Positions 1 through 8,136 of a DNA stretch of 64,000 nt are shown here, in pieces. The stretch is taken from NCBI GenBank assembly GCA_031410915.1, contig JANNZY010000196.1, positions 39,594 through 103,593 of the forward strand, given 5' to 3'. Position numbers and translations under genes: made by a program. The notes beneath the pieces were generated by a model. It saw only the letters and a list, made by a program, of their open reading frames with translations, had not been told where the DNA came from and ran no database searches. This stretch comes from WLMZ01 sp031410915. GTDB taxonomy: Bacteria > Actinomycetota > Acidimicrobiia > Acidimicrobiales > Ilumatobacteraceae. Position 1 is the first letter of the stretch. Each line of letters opens with the position of its first letter.

Positions 1-238
1 AGTCGCCCTGGATCTCGGTCAGCGTGTCCTCCTGCTCGGAGACCGACACGCCGCTGTACGGGCCGAACGCGTTTCCGTCCGACGCCGTCTCGGCCACGAG
101 CCGCACTGTCTCCACGGTGGACCGCGCCGCCGACGCCGTGGTCCGTGCCTTGCGATCGAAGTCGTCCTGCGTGCGCGCCGGACCGACCATGTGATCGACG
201 CAACCCGTCAAGACGAGCGTTGCGCACAGGAGACGCAT
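1..238 (-). CDS. Putative lipoprotein, truncated by window edge
   Basis: The reading frame begins with ATG at 238 and runs off the left edge after about 79 residues. The N-terminus (MRLLCATLVLTGC) is a short lipoprotein signal with a lipobox LTGC, so the mature protein should be anchored at the outer face of the membrane. The rest visible is hydrophilic (DHMVGPARTQDDFDRKARTT and on) with no family I recognise. No convincing Shine-Dalgarno lies directly upstream. The frame stays open further upstream and GGAGG occurs about 36 bases before this ATG, so a longer N-terminus cannot be excluded. The 292 bases from 239 to 530 that separate it from the next gene upstream show no gene or clear promoter to me. 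Confidence 0.6.
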   Translation of the reverse strand, partial: MRLLCATLVLTGCVDHMVGPARTQDDFDRKARTTASAARSTVETVRLVAETASDGNAFGPYSGVSVSEQEDTLTEIQGD

Positions 239-530
239 CCGGACGTGAACGAGCGCCCGTACCCGCCGGGCCGTGCCTCCAAACCACAGCAGTTGTGTCG
301 GCGGACGGATCGATGCCGTCGCGACGGGGCATCGCCCTCGCCTGCCCAGGTGGCACTGCTCGAATCGTGTACCTGGGCGCAGCCGGCGGGTGGGGCGGCG
401 GGGCGTCGCTCGCTGCCGCGGGCGACGATGGATCGTCGGTCACACGTGCGCGCGAGGCGCTACACCGCGGCGGCGGCGCGCGTCGGGGTGCCGGCCATCG
501 TTGCTGCGACCGCAGGGCATCTGGTGCTCG

Positions 531-941
531 TCACGGCGGGGTGATCTCGCGGTCGATGCGTTGCATCGGCTCGTTGGCCACGATCTCGTCGCCGTGTGCA
601 GATCTGCCGAGTGGCAAGAGCAGCACGACCTGCAACCCGACGATCATCGCCGCGACGATGTACTTGTGCGGCGGTATCGACGTACCGAAGTGGATGCGGT
701 CGACGAGCAGCACGCCGATCTCGAGCAGCACCACCCACCCGAACGTCACGATCCACAGCTCGGTCACGGCCAGGCTCTTGATGTAGACGACGAACAGCAC
801 CGCGAAGGCGACGATGCCACCGGCGAACACGACCCAGCGCGGCCGGATCGAGAACTCCTTGGCCAAGAACGCAGCGAGCAGATCCAACGCGGCCAGGATC
901 ACGATCGCGACGCCGCCCCACACCACCTTCTTCGAGTCCAT
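531..941 (-). CDS. Small four-helix membrane protein, unknown function
   Basis: A 136-residue protein starting MDSKKVVWGG. Hydrophobic stretches at about residues 8-28, 36-54, 60-80 and 93-112 predict four transmembrane segments joined by short charged loops. The C-terminal 20 residues are polar. Codon third positions are strongly GC, as in neighbouring genes, which supports this frame over the overlapping alternatives. I do not recognise the family. It could be a small transporter or a membrane-stress protein, but nothing in the sequence decides. It points the same way as the truncated lipoprotein at 1-238. Confidence 0.6.
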   Translation of the reverse strand: MDSKKVVWGGVAIVILAALDLLAAFLAKEFSIRPRWVVFAGGIVAFAVLFVVYIKSLAVTELWIVTFGWVVLLEIGVLLVDRIHFGTSIPPHKYIVAAMIVGLQVVLLLPLGRSAHGDEIVANEPMQRIDREITPP

Positions 942-1011
942 GCGTCATAAGGAGCACCGCCGCGCCACTCGGATACGTGTGATCGGCGCACGGTTCGGGT
1001 ACAAAGGCGTC

Positions 1012-1512
1012 ATGTTCGGACCTCGTACTCTCAGCCACGCCCTCCTCGGGTCGGCATTCATCGTCGGCGGCGTGGCGACGCTGCGTGAACCCAAAGCTGC
1101 AGTACCGAAGGCGCAAGAGTTCGCGGTGCCGATCGCCGAGAAGGTCGGGTTGCCGACCGACCCGCTGCAATTGGTCAAGCTGAATGCCGGCGTGCAGATC
1201 GCCGGCGGCGCACTGCTCGCGCTCGGTGTCGTACCCCGCGTCGCTGCGCTCGCTCTGGCCGGTTCGCTCGTGCCGACGACACTGGTCGGCCACCGCTTCT
1301 GGGAGATCGAGGAGCCGTCGCAGCGCAAGCAGCAGATCATCCAGTTCGCCAAGAACGCGAGCATGCTCGGCGGCCTCCTCGGTGCCGCACTCGACACCGG
1401 TGGTCGTCCATCCGTGTTCTGGTCAGGGCGCCATGCGGCATCACGGGCGACGAACACGCTGAGCAGCGCAGCGCACTCCGTGGCCGACAGCGTCAGTGGT
1501 GCGCTGAACTGA
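1012..1512 (+). CDS. DoxX-like membrane protein
   Basis: A 166-residue protein (MFGPRTLSHALLGSAFIVGG). The pattern of an N-terminal arginine, a glycine-rich first helix, a segment around residues 55-65 that reads VKLNAGVQIAGG, and then further helices resembles the DoxX/DoxD family of four-helix membrane proteins. Family members in actinobacteria are linked to redox and mycothiol stress, but that role is not visible here. The ATG at 1012 was chosen because TACAAA (1000-1005) lies 6 bases upstream, the leaderless promoter spacing used repeatedly in this window, and there is no ribosome-binding site. A longer frame opens upstream at 814 but that extension is arginine-rich and not plausible. Confidence 0.7.
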   Translation: MFGPRTLSHALLGSAFIVGGVATLREPKAAVPKAQEFAVPIAEKVGLPTDPLQLVKLNAGVQIAGGALLALGVVPRVAALALAGSLVPTTLVGHRFWEIEEPSQRKQQIIQFAKNASMLGGLLGAALDTGGRPSVFWSGRHAASRATNTLSSAAHSVADSVSGALN

Positions 1513-1607
1513 CCATTCCGCGGCGCTGACGTTGAGACGAGCGGCGCAGTCGGAACGTGGTGATCACGGCGTTGCCCGACGCAGTCTCGTACCGATTGTT
1601 CACCTGA

Positions 1608-1637
1608 TTAGGTTGGCCTAACAGCGTCCGGTATGCT
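1608..1637 (+). promoter_or_regulatory. DtxR/IdeR-like iron box and -10 element
   Basis: TTAGGTTGGCCTAACAGCG at 1608-1626 matches the 19-base DtxR/IdeR consensus at about 13 positions and contains perfect arms TTAGG/CCTAA. It is followed by TATGCT at 1632-1637, a good -10 hexamer ending 8 bases before the GTG at 1646. A repressor bound here would cover the -35 region. This predicts iron-dependent repression of the operon 1646-5858. The binding protein itself is not encoded in the window. Confidence 0.65.
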
Positions 1638-1645
1638 CAGTTCTC

Positions 1646-2089
1646 GTGACGAGACGCTTCAACCGCACCACTGCCGCCGCCCTGGCCCTGATCGCCACCT
1701 CCTCGCTGCTCGCAGCATGTGGGTCCGACGAGGACAAGGCCGCCTCCAGCACCGAAACTGCCGGCGACGAATCTGCCCCCGTCGCCAGCTACGTCGTCGT
1801 CAGCGACGCCGAGGTAGCAACCGGCTACGCCAACCTGATCGCGAAGATGACCGAGCTGTCCGCGAGCGCGGCCGGCGTCGACTCCGCCGCGCTGGACGAG
1901 GTCGAGGCGCTGTGGTTCGGTTTCGAAGCCACGGTCAAGGACAAGGCCGCTGATTCGTACCTGGCCAGCGAGGAAGCACTGGATGCGTTCAACAGCGCCG
2001 CGCAGGACAAGGACAGCGCGGCGATGACCGAAGCCACCGCGAAGATGTCGACCACCGCTGCGGCGTACCTTGCGGCGCACCCGGGCTGA
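1646..2089 (+). CDS. Lipoprotein of putative iron uptake operon
   Basis: A 147-residue predicted lipoprotein: signal peptide MTRRFNRTTAAALALIATSS, lipobox LLAAC, then a Ser/Thr/Asp-rich linker and a helical, alanine-rich domain (residues about 50-147). It lies 12 bases before the FTR1 permease gene and behind an iron-box-like operator, so a role in presenting iron to the permease is likely by context, comparable to EfeO/EfeM components, although I cannot see the HxxE motifs of the M75 peptidase-like domain. The start is GTG, directly downstream of TATGCT with only 8 intervening bases, so the transcript probably has almost no leader. Confidence 0.65.
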   Translation: MTRRFNRTTAAALALIATSSLLAACGSDEDKAASSTETAGDESAPVASYVVVSDAEVATGYANLIAKMTELSASAAGVDSAALDEVEALWFGFEATVKDKAADSYLASEEALDAFNSAAQDKDSAAMTEATAKMSTTAAAYLAAHPG

Positions 2090-2101
2090 TCCGGACGGCT
2101 G

Positions 2102-3385
2102 ATGGCCATGCGCCTGACACACCTACGTTCCGGCCATCGCGTCCTGCTCGGCGTTGTCGCGGCGTTCGTGGCGTTGACCGCGCTCTTCGCCCCGGCCCGG
2201 GCGGCAGCCGCCGGAGGAGTGTCACGCGACGAGGCGATCCGGCTGCTCGACCAGACCCGACAGTCGATCGACCAGACCCTCGCGTTGATCAAATCGGGCG
2301 AGACCGACCGCGCCCTGGCCGAGGCCAAGGATGGCTACCTGACGCACTTCGAGCTCGTCGAGACGCCATTGCGCGTCGCCGACAACGAGCTGACGGTGGC
2401 GGCCGAGTTCCAGTTCGCAGCCATCCGCACGGCGATCCAGGACGACCGCCCGATCAACGAGATCCGCGACGAGATCATCGTGCTGCGCGGCATGCTCGAC
2501 GAAGCCGAGCGCACCATCACCGATGCCGGCATCGGTGCACCCGCGCTCGTCACGTCGCAGTCGTTCCTGATCCTGTTCCGTGAGGGTTTCGAGATCGTGT
2601 TGTTGCTGTCGGTGCTGCTCGGCTACCTGGAGGCGGCACGCAGCCCGCACTTCATCAAGCCGATCCTCGGCGGCGTGGCGCTGGCCGCGGTGGCCACCGT
2701 CATCACGGTGCTGCTGATGCCGACGCTGTTCCGGCTCATCCCGGTCGGGCGCGAGGTCCTCGAAGCGGTGGTCGCGTTGGTGTCCGTCGCGGTGCTGTTC
2801 TACGTGTCGTTCTGGCTGATTGCGAGGATCGAGCACAACCGCTGGATGGAGTTCGTGCGGGCGCGCCTGTGGAGCGCGATCTCGGTCGGCTCCACAGCGT
2901 CGCTCGTCGCGGTCGGATTCACCGCGGTGTACCGCGAGGGCTTCGAGACCGCGCTGTTCTACCAGTCGCTGCTTTCCTTCGGCGACGGTCTCGGCGGCTA
3001 CATCCTGCTCGGAATCGGCCTCGCCCTCATCGCGCTCACAGGGGTCGCGCTCGCCGTCTTCAGGCTCGGCCGCAAGCTGCCGGTGCGCACATTCATGAAC
3101 GTCGCCGTCACGATGGTGATGGCCACGTCGGTCGCGTTCTTGGGCAACGCGGTCAAGACCCTGCAGGCCGCCGACGTCATCACCTACCGGCGCACGAGCG
3201 GGCCCCGGCTGCCGATCTTCCTGGCCGAGGCAACCGGTGTCTGGCCGACCGTGCCGTCGCTGTTGGCCCAGGCCGGGCTGGCTTCGATCTACCTGGCCGG
3301 CGCGATGTACGTGTTCGTGATCAAGCCCGCGCTCGGCAATCGTCGCCGGCCGCAGCACAGCCGGGGCGCTGCGGCGACGACATGA
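2102..3385 (+). CDS. FTR1-family iron permease with extracytoplasmic N-terminal domain
   Basis: A 427-residue protein. Residues 1-37 are a signal-like hydrophobic segment, and residues 40-150 form a charged helical extracytoplasmic domain. From about 152 come seven predicted membrane helices. Both diagnostic iron-permease motifs are present: REGFE at about 160-164 and REGFE at about 278-282. These glutamates coordinate iron in EfeU/Ftr1p. The family imports iron, in yeast coupled to a ferroxidase and in bacteria to EfeO/EfeB. No EfeB-type peroxidase is beside it; the DyP at 28600 is distant. The gene is followed by a hydantoinase-A-like gene overlapping by ATGA, implying translational coupling. 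An alternative ATG is at 2108. Confidence 0.88.
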   Translation: MAMRLTHLRSGHRVLLGVVAAFVALTALFAPARAAAAGGVSRDEAIRLLDQTRQSIDQTLALIKSGETDRALAEAKDGYLTHFELVETPLRVADNELTVAAEFQFAAIRTAIQDDRPINEIRDEIIVLRGMLDEAERTITDAGIGAPALVTSQSFLILFREGFEIVLLLSVLLGYLEAARSPHFIKPILGGVALAAVATVITVLLMPTLFRLIPVGREVLEAVVALVSVAVLFYVSFWLIARIEHNRWMEFVRARLWSAISVGSTASLVAVGFTAVYREGFETALFYQSLLSFGDGLGGYILLGIGLALIALTGVALAVFRLGRKLPVRTFMNVAVTMVMATSVAFLGNAVKTLQAADVITYRRTSGPRLPIFLAEATGVWPTVPSLLAQAGLASIYLAGAMYVFVIKPALGNRRRPQHSRGAAATT

Positions 3386-5406
3386 CGCGCGTCCGGGTCG
3401 GGGTCGACGTCGGCGGCACGTTCACGAAGGCGGTCGCCGTCGAGTTGACCGGGCGCGCCATCGTCGCCAGCGTCGTCGTGTCGACCACTCACGACGCGCA
3501 CGGTGGCGTCGCGGCCGGTGTCGTGCACGCCGTGACCGAACTGGCTCGTGAAGTCGGCGCGGCCAACATCGATCTGGTCACGCACTCGACCACCCAGGCC
3601 GTGAACGCGCTGATCGAGGGCGATGCGGCCGAGGTCGGCGTGATCGGGATGGGCCGCCGCCCCGACCTGGCTCGCGTCGAGAAGCGCACCCGCCTGCGCG
3701 ACGTGGAGCTGGCCCCGGGTAAGCGGCTTCGCGTCCGCCACGCCTTCTTCGATGTGACCGACGGTCTGCCCGCCGCCGCGATGCGAGCTGCGCTGGTCGG
3801 ATTCCGCGACGCCGGGGTCGGCGCGGTCTGCGTGGCCGAGGCGTTCTCGCCCGACGACGCGAGCAACGAGGTTGCAGTCGCAGCGATGGCGAACGAGCTC
3901 GGCCTGCCGGTGTGCACGTCCACCGACCTGAGTGGGCTCTACGGGTTGGAGCTGCGCACCATCACGGCCGCGCTGAACGCCTCCATCCTGCCGATCGCGG
4001 TCAGCACCGCGACGTTCGTGGCCGATGGCGTCAAGGCGGCCGGCATCGAGGCTCCGGTGATGGTGATGCGCAGCGACGGCGGAGCGACCGACCTTGCCGG
4101 CTTCAGCGCTGCGCCGGTGCGCACGCTCTATTCCGGCCCCTCGGCATCGGTGGCCGGAGCTTTGCGCTACACCGGCGTGGTCGACGCGGTGGTGCTCGAA
4201 GTCGGCGGCACCTCAACCAACATCGCCGCGATCCGCGCCGGGCGGCCGTCGCTGTCGTACGTGCGGGTCGCCTCGCACGCCACCGCGCTACGCAGTGTGG
4301 ATGTTCGCGTGGTCGGTGTGGCCGGCGGGTCCATGTTGCGAGTGCACAGAGGTCGGGTGCACGGAATCGGGCCACGGTCGGCACACATCGCCGGATTGCA
4401 GTACGCCAGCCTGATGCCGGCCGATCGGTTCGCTGGAGCGACCGTCGCGTTCCTTGCGCCGTTGCCCGGCGACCCCGACGACTACGTCGCGATCACGACC
4501 TCGTTCGGCGAGCGCGTCGCGCTGACCACGACCTGCGCAGCCAACTTGCTCGGCGTGACCCACGAGGGCGACTACTGCTACGCCCCACCCGACGCAGCGC
4601 TGGCCGCGTTCGAAGTGGTCGCGGCAGCAATGAAGATCGAGGCCCGCGTCATCGCCGAGCACATGCTGATCGCGGCGAGTGACGAAGTGTGCGAGTTGGC
4701 CCTCGGCGTCGCTGCGTCGGCCAAGCTGCGCAGCCCGTCACTGGTCGGTGTCGGGGGCGGGGCCGGCGGCTTGGCCCGCTACTCGGCGGCGCGCCTCGGC
4801 TGGCCGCTGGAGATACCCGATCACGCGGAGGTCATCTCGTCGATCGGAGACGCACTGTCGCTGATCCGCGCCGAGCGCGAACGGACTGTTGCAATTGCCG
4901 ACCGCTCGGTGCTGGAGGAGATGATGGCGGACGTGGAATCCGAAGTGGTCGCCGCCGGCGCGAGCCCGGCGAGCGTCGAGGTCCGAGTCGAGGAAGTGCC
5001 CGAGCGGAACACGGTGCGTGCCATCGCCACCGGGGCGGTGGGGTTGGCATCGGGCGCGATGCCGGGCCGCGACGAAGTGTCCGCCGAGCAACTCCGCGCT
5101 GCGGCGACCAACGGCACAACGGTCGCGGCCGCCGGTCGCTATTGGCTGCGCAGCCACGACGACCACGTCGAAGTTCTCGACCGCTACGGCGACGAGGCGA
5201 TCTCGTTGACCGGAGAACAGGTCGACGGATCCGACCTCACCTCGGCAATCGAGCGCCACACCCGTCATCGCGGGCCGATCACGTTGCGCCCGACGGTGTG
5301 GATCATCGACGGCCGGCGGTTGCTCGAACTGGCCGCCGACGGCTCGACCAGCTCGCCGTTCGAGGGGCGCGCCGATGTCACCTATCTCGTCGGAAGGCAA
5401 CGCTGA
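3382..5406 (+). CDS. Hydantoinase A/oxoprolinase-like ATPase in an iron operon
   Basis: A 674-residue protein. The N-terminal phosphate-binding loop VGVDVGGTFTKAV (residues about 5-17) and HSTTQAVNALIEG (about 70) match the Hydant_A_N domain. The central part has SDGGATDL, YSGPSASVAGA and EVGGTSTN, the ASKHA-type nucleotide-binding motifs of hydantoinase A. GVGGGAGGLARY and a late IPDHAEVISSIGDALSL segment complete that domain. The last 200 residues are not clearly conserved. Characterised relatives (5-oxoprolinase, acetone carboxylase, N-methylhydantoinase) hydrolyse ATP to activate a carbonyl or amide and usually need a HyuB partner, which is absent here. It overlaps the FTR1 gene by ATGA and its stop overlaps the next start, so it is co-translated with iron genes. 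Its substrate is unknown. Confidence 0.8.
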   Translation: MTRVRVGVDVGGTFTKAVAVELTGRAIVASVVVSTTHDAHGGVAAGVVHAVTELAREVGAANIDLVTHSTTQAVNALIEGDAAEVGVIGMGRRPDLARVEKRTRLRDVELAPGKRLRVRHAFFDVTDGLPAAAMRAALVGFRDAGVGAVCVAEAFSPDDASNEVAVAAMANELGLPVCTSTDLSGLYGLELRTITAALNASILPIAVSTATFVADGVKAAGIEAPVMVMRSDGGATDLAGFSAAPVRTLYSGPSASVAGALRYTGVVDAVVLEVGGTSTNIAAIRAGRPSLSYVRVASHATALRSVDVRVVGVAGGSMLRVHRGRVHGIGPRSAHIAGLQYASLMPADRFAGATVAFLAPLPGDPDDYVAITTSFGERVALTTTCAANLLGVTHEGDYCYAPPDAALAAFEVVAAAMKIEARVIAEHMLIAASDEVCELALGVAASAKLRSPSLVGVGGGAGGLARYSAARLGWPLEIPDHAEVISSIGDALSLIRAERERTVAIADRSVLEEMMADVESEVVAAGASPASVEVRVEEVPERNTVRAIATGAVGLASGAMPGRDEVSAEQLRAAATNGTTVAAAGRYWLRSHDDHVEVLDRYGDEAISLTGEQVDGSDLTSAIERHTRHRGPITLRPTVWIIDGRRLLELAADGSTSSPFEGRADVTYLVGRQR

Positions 5407-5858
5407 TGGCGCTGTACGTGTCCGCCGGCAAACGTTTCCGCCGGGTGCTCGCAATCGCGATCGCTGTCGGGGCCGTGGCGTTCTTCCTGGGTTGGTTGAT
5501 CGGTCGCCAGCAGGTGCCGTCGATCGACGAGCGGGTGTCGCAGGTGCAGACCTCGGCCGACCGCCTGGCGACGGGGCTAGAACGACTCGGCATCGAGTAC
5601 GAGCAGGTGCTCGCCGGCAGCGACGACCTCGACGGGGGCGTGATCGTACCGCTCGACGATCTGCGCAGCGATCTGCAATCGACGATGGACCGTGCCCCGT
5701 GGCTCAGCAGCGCCGAGCGTGCGTCGGCGCTGGACGCGATCGCCGGGGTCCGTCAGGCGGCACTGGACGGCCAGACGCTCGATCAGTTCGACGAGGTCGC
5801 GTCCGCGGCCGCCGCCACGGTGCGCTCGATGTTCGGGCTGGCCGTTGCCGGGGCATAG
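5406..5858 (+). CDS. Single-pass membrane protein, last gene of FTR1 operon
   Basis: A 150-residue protein beginning MALYVSAGKRFRRVLAIAIA. One membrane helix at about residues 14-34 is followed by an outside, helical domain (DERVSQVQTSADRLATGLERLG and on) predicted to form coiled coils. Its ATG shares its A with the TGA of the hydantoinase-like gene (TGATG), so it belongs to the same operon. No family recognised. By position it may be an accessory subunit of the permease or an anchor for the ATPase, which is inference. Confidence 0.6.
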   Translation: MALYVSAGKRFRRVLAIAIAVGAVAFFLGWLIGRQQVPSIDERVSQVQTSADRLATGLERLGIEYEQVLAGSDDLDGGVIVPLDDLRSDLQSTMDRAPWLSSAERASALDAIAGVRQAALDGQTLDQFDEVASAAAATVRSMFGLAVAGA

Positions 5859-5866
5859 CGTTCAGT

Positions 5867-6046
5867 ATGGACAACGACGCGAACGACCTTCTGTCGATGC
5901 GTTCAGCCGGGTGCACGCCGAGTTCGGTGAGGTCGCCGCGTCGCTGACGCCGGCGCAACTGTCACTGCAGGCCGGTCATCGCGTCACGGGGTGGTGCCGC
6001 CTGACCGCGCTGCAGTTGGCATCGGCGCGCGATCGGTGGCAGCGTC
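5867..6046 (+). pseudogene. Possible frameshifted remnant of a small DinB/TIGR03083-like gene
   Basis: An intact leaderless-type promoter (TAGCGT at 5856-5861) precedes ATG at 5867, which reads MDNDANDLLSM. A different frame then carries VDAFSRVHAEFGEVAASLTPAQLS (about 5899-5970), which looks like the start of a mycothiol-dependent/DinB-like protein. Joining the two needs a single-base shift near 5890-5900. After that the similarity fades into low-quality sequence before the photolyase start at 6053. I interpret this as a decayed gene. It could equally be a non-coding spacer with chance coding character. Confidence 0.3.
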
Positions 6047-6052
6047 GCACTC

Positions 6053-7564
6053 GTGGCCGGCGGACGCACGATCTGGGTGTTGGGCGACCAGCTTGATCGG
6101 CAGAGCTCGGCACTGGCCGACGCCGACCCGGCCACCGACACGATCCTGATGGTCGAGAGCGCCACCAAGCTCGCGTCCAAGCGCTGGCACGTGCAGCGCG
6201 CCCACTTCGTGATCACCGCGATGCGCCGTTTCGCCGACTCGCTCCGGGCGGATGGCTTCACGGTCGACTACCGCCGTGCCCGCACGCTCACGGCCGGACT
6301 CGCCGAACACCGTGACCGGCACTCGCCGGCGCGTGTCGTGGCGATGGAGCCGGCGAGTCGAGATGGGTGGGCCATGCTCGAACGGTGCGGTGTCGAGCTG
6401 GTCCGGACGAATCAGTTCCTGTGCCATCCCGACGAGTTCGTGGCGTGGGCTGCGGGGCGCACGACGCTGCGGATGGAGGACTTCTACCGATGGCACCGAC
6501 GCCGGCTCGGGTATCTGATGGACGGCGAACAGCCGGCCACCGGTCGCTGGAACTACGACGCTGAGAACCGCCAGCCGCCGCCGAAGCCGACAGGGCAGGC
6601 GTCGATGCTGCCACAGTGGCCGGAGCCGTTGGTGACACCGCTCGACGACGTCGACCGCGCCGTCCTGGCCGATCTTCCCGACGGCCTGTGGGGCGACGCG
6701 CCGATCGGGCTGTGGGCAACGAGTCACGCCGAGGCTCAGCGTCGACTCGATCACTTCGTCGACGAAGTGTTGCCGTCGTTCGGACCGCACGAGGACGCGA
6801 TGCTGTCGACGAACTGGCACCTGGCCCACGCGATGCTCGCGCAGTACCTCAACGTCGGACTGCTACACCCGCGTGACGTGTGCGACGCCGTCGAGGTCGC
6901 GTACCGGTCCGGGCTCGTCCCGATCGCCAGCGCCGAGGGCTTCATCCGCCAGGTCATCGGCTGGCGCGAGTACGTGTGGGGCGTCTACTGGCTGTGGGGT
7001 GACCAGTACCGGTCGTCGAACGTGTTCCTCGCGCAGCGACCGGTCCCGCCTGCGTTCACGGGCGCACCGACCAACATGCGCTGCGTCGAGAACACCGTCA
7101 CGAACCTCTCTGCCCACGGCTGGGTGCACCACATCGAGCGACTGATGGTGCTCGGCAACCTGGCACTTCTCGCCGGTGTGGAACCGTGGGCGATGACGAC
7201 GTGGATGTGGGCCTCGTTCGTCGACGGTGCCGAGTGGGTGATGTTGCCGAACGTGATCGGCATGGCGCTGCACGCCGACGGCGGGCGGATGGCCACCAAG
7301 CCGTATGCGGCCGGCGGTGCGTACATCGACCGGATGAGTGATTTCTGCGGGGGCTGCCGCTACGACCGCAGGCAACGCACCGGCGACGACGCCTGCCCGT
7401 TCACCACGCTGTACTGGGACTTCCTCGACCGGCACAGCAACCGCCTGGCGGCCAACCACCGGATCGTCCGCCAGGTTCGTGCCAGCGCGCAGCTCAGCGA
7501 CATGCCCGCCGTGCGGGCCCGGGCACGCGACGTGCTGGCGATGCTCGACGCCGGAACGCTGTGA
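6053..7564 (+). CDS. Fe-S cluster photolyase-related protein ((6-4)-type, DPRP family)
   Basis: A 503-residue protein of the cryptochrome/photolyase-related family. The N-terminal alpha/beta domain begins RTIWVLGDQLD, the usual opening of this group. Four cysteines at about 344 (MRCVEN), 432, 435 and 448 (CGGC then 12 residues then C) have exactly the spacing of the [4Fe-4S] ligands in Agrobacterium PhrB (350, 438, 441, 454). The family binds FAD and repairs UV-induced (6-4) photoproducts, so this should be a light-dependent DNA repair enzyme. Start is GTG; the first residues MAGGRTIWVLGDQ align with the family start. It converges on the NUDIX gene with a 7-base gap. Confidence 0.9.
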   Translation: MAGGRTIWVLGDQLDRQSSALADADPATDTILMVESATKLASKRWHVQRAHFVITAMRRFADSLRADGFTVDYRRARTLTAGLAEHRDRHSPARVVAMEPASRDGWAMLERCGVELVRTNQFLCHPDEFVAWAAGRTTLRMEDFYRWHRRRLGYLMDGEQPATGRWNYDAENRQPPPKPTGQASMLPQWPEPLVTPLDDVDRAVLADLPDGLWGDAPIGLWATSHAEAQRRLDHFVDEVLPSFGPHEDAMLSTNWHLAHAMLAQYLNVGLLHPRDVCDAVEVAYRSGLVPIASAEGFIRQVIGWREYVWGVYWLWGDQYRSSNVFLAQRPVPPAFTGAPTNMRCVENTVTNLSAHGWVHHIERLMVLGNLALLAGVEPWAMTTWMWASFVDGAEWVMLPNVIGMALHADGGRMATKPYAAGGAYIDRMSDFCGGCRYDRRQRTGDDACPFTTLYWDFLDRHSNRLAANHRIVRQVRASAQLSDMPAVRARARDVLAMLDAGTL

Positions 7565-7571
7565 CGATCAG

Positions 7572-8063
7572 TCACGAAGTTGACGGTCCGCGGCGGGCGG
7601 ACTCGATGATCGCGCGCAGGTGTGGCCAGGCGGCGCGGAAGCCGGCATGCAGCGGGCGCTCGACGACATCAGCGACGGGCACCCAAGCCACTGCATCGGT
7701 CTCGAAGTTCATCGAGCCGCCGAAGTGCTGGTCGACCTCGACCACCACAGTGGTGTAGCTCCAGTCCGTCGCCGGCTCGAACACGTACTGGCCGAGCACA
7801 CGGTGGTTGTCGGGCACCGACCCGATCTCTTCCGACGCCTCGCGCAGGGCTCCGTCCAGCGCTGTCTCGCCTTCGTCCAGCGCGCCGCCGGCGCACGACC
7901 ACGTGCCGCCCTCGTGGGCGAAGCCCGAGCGCAGTTGCAGCATCACGGTTGGGTCGTCGGCCACCGACGCCACGAACACCACGCCTGCGGCCCCGAACAT
8001 TCCCCACCGCACATGTCCGTCGCTGCACCGCATGAACCCGTCACCACTCTTGCGGAACTGCAT
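7572..8063 (-). CDS. NUDIX hydrolase
   Basis: A 163-residue protein with a complete Nudix box at about residues 80-102: G-ALDEG-E-TALDGAL-REASEEIG. The acidic residues REASEE bind Mg2+ and catalyse hydrolysis of nucleoside diphosphate derivatives. The N-terminal part (FMRCSDGHVRWG) carries a CxxxH-like sequence but no complete zinc ribbon. Substrate cannot be told. It sits divergent to treY (73-base gap) and convergent with the photolyase. Confidence 0.88.
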   Translation of the reverse strand: MQFRKSGDGFMRCSDGHVRWGMFGAAGVVFVASVADDPTVMLQLRSGFAHEGGTWSCAGGALDEGETALDGALREASEEIGSVPDNHRVLGQYVFEPATDWSYTTVVVEVDQHFGGSMNFETDAVAWVPVADVVERPLHAGFRAAWPHLRAIIESARRGPSTS

Positions 8064-8136
8064 GTGTCCACGATGTCACACGTCCCGGAGGCCGGCACGG
8101 GTTTGGCGACAACTCGTGGCGGGTAGGTTCCGCTCC

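Noticed and set aside
273..950. Long plus-strand frames over 145-950
   Set aside because: Antisense to the small membrane protein; translations are His/Asp/Arg-rich with no domain and lack codon bias.
460..1293. 277-residue minus-strand frame
   Set aside because: Antisense to the DoxX-like gene, low-complexity Arg/Asp sequence; its 3' part is a different frame of a real gene.
2869..3381. N-terminal extension of the hydantoinase-like protein
   Set aside because: The extension runs through the FTR1 gene in another frame and is Arg-rich; the glycine-rich family start lies just after ATG 3382.
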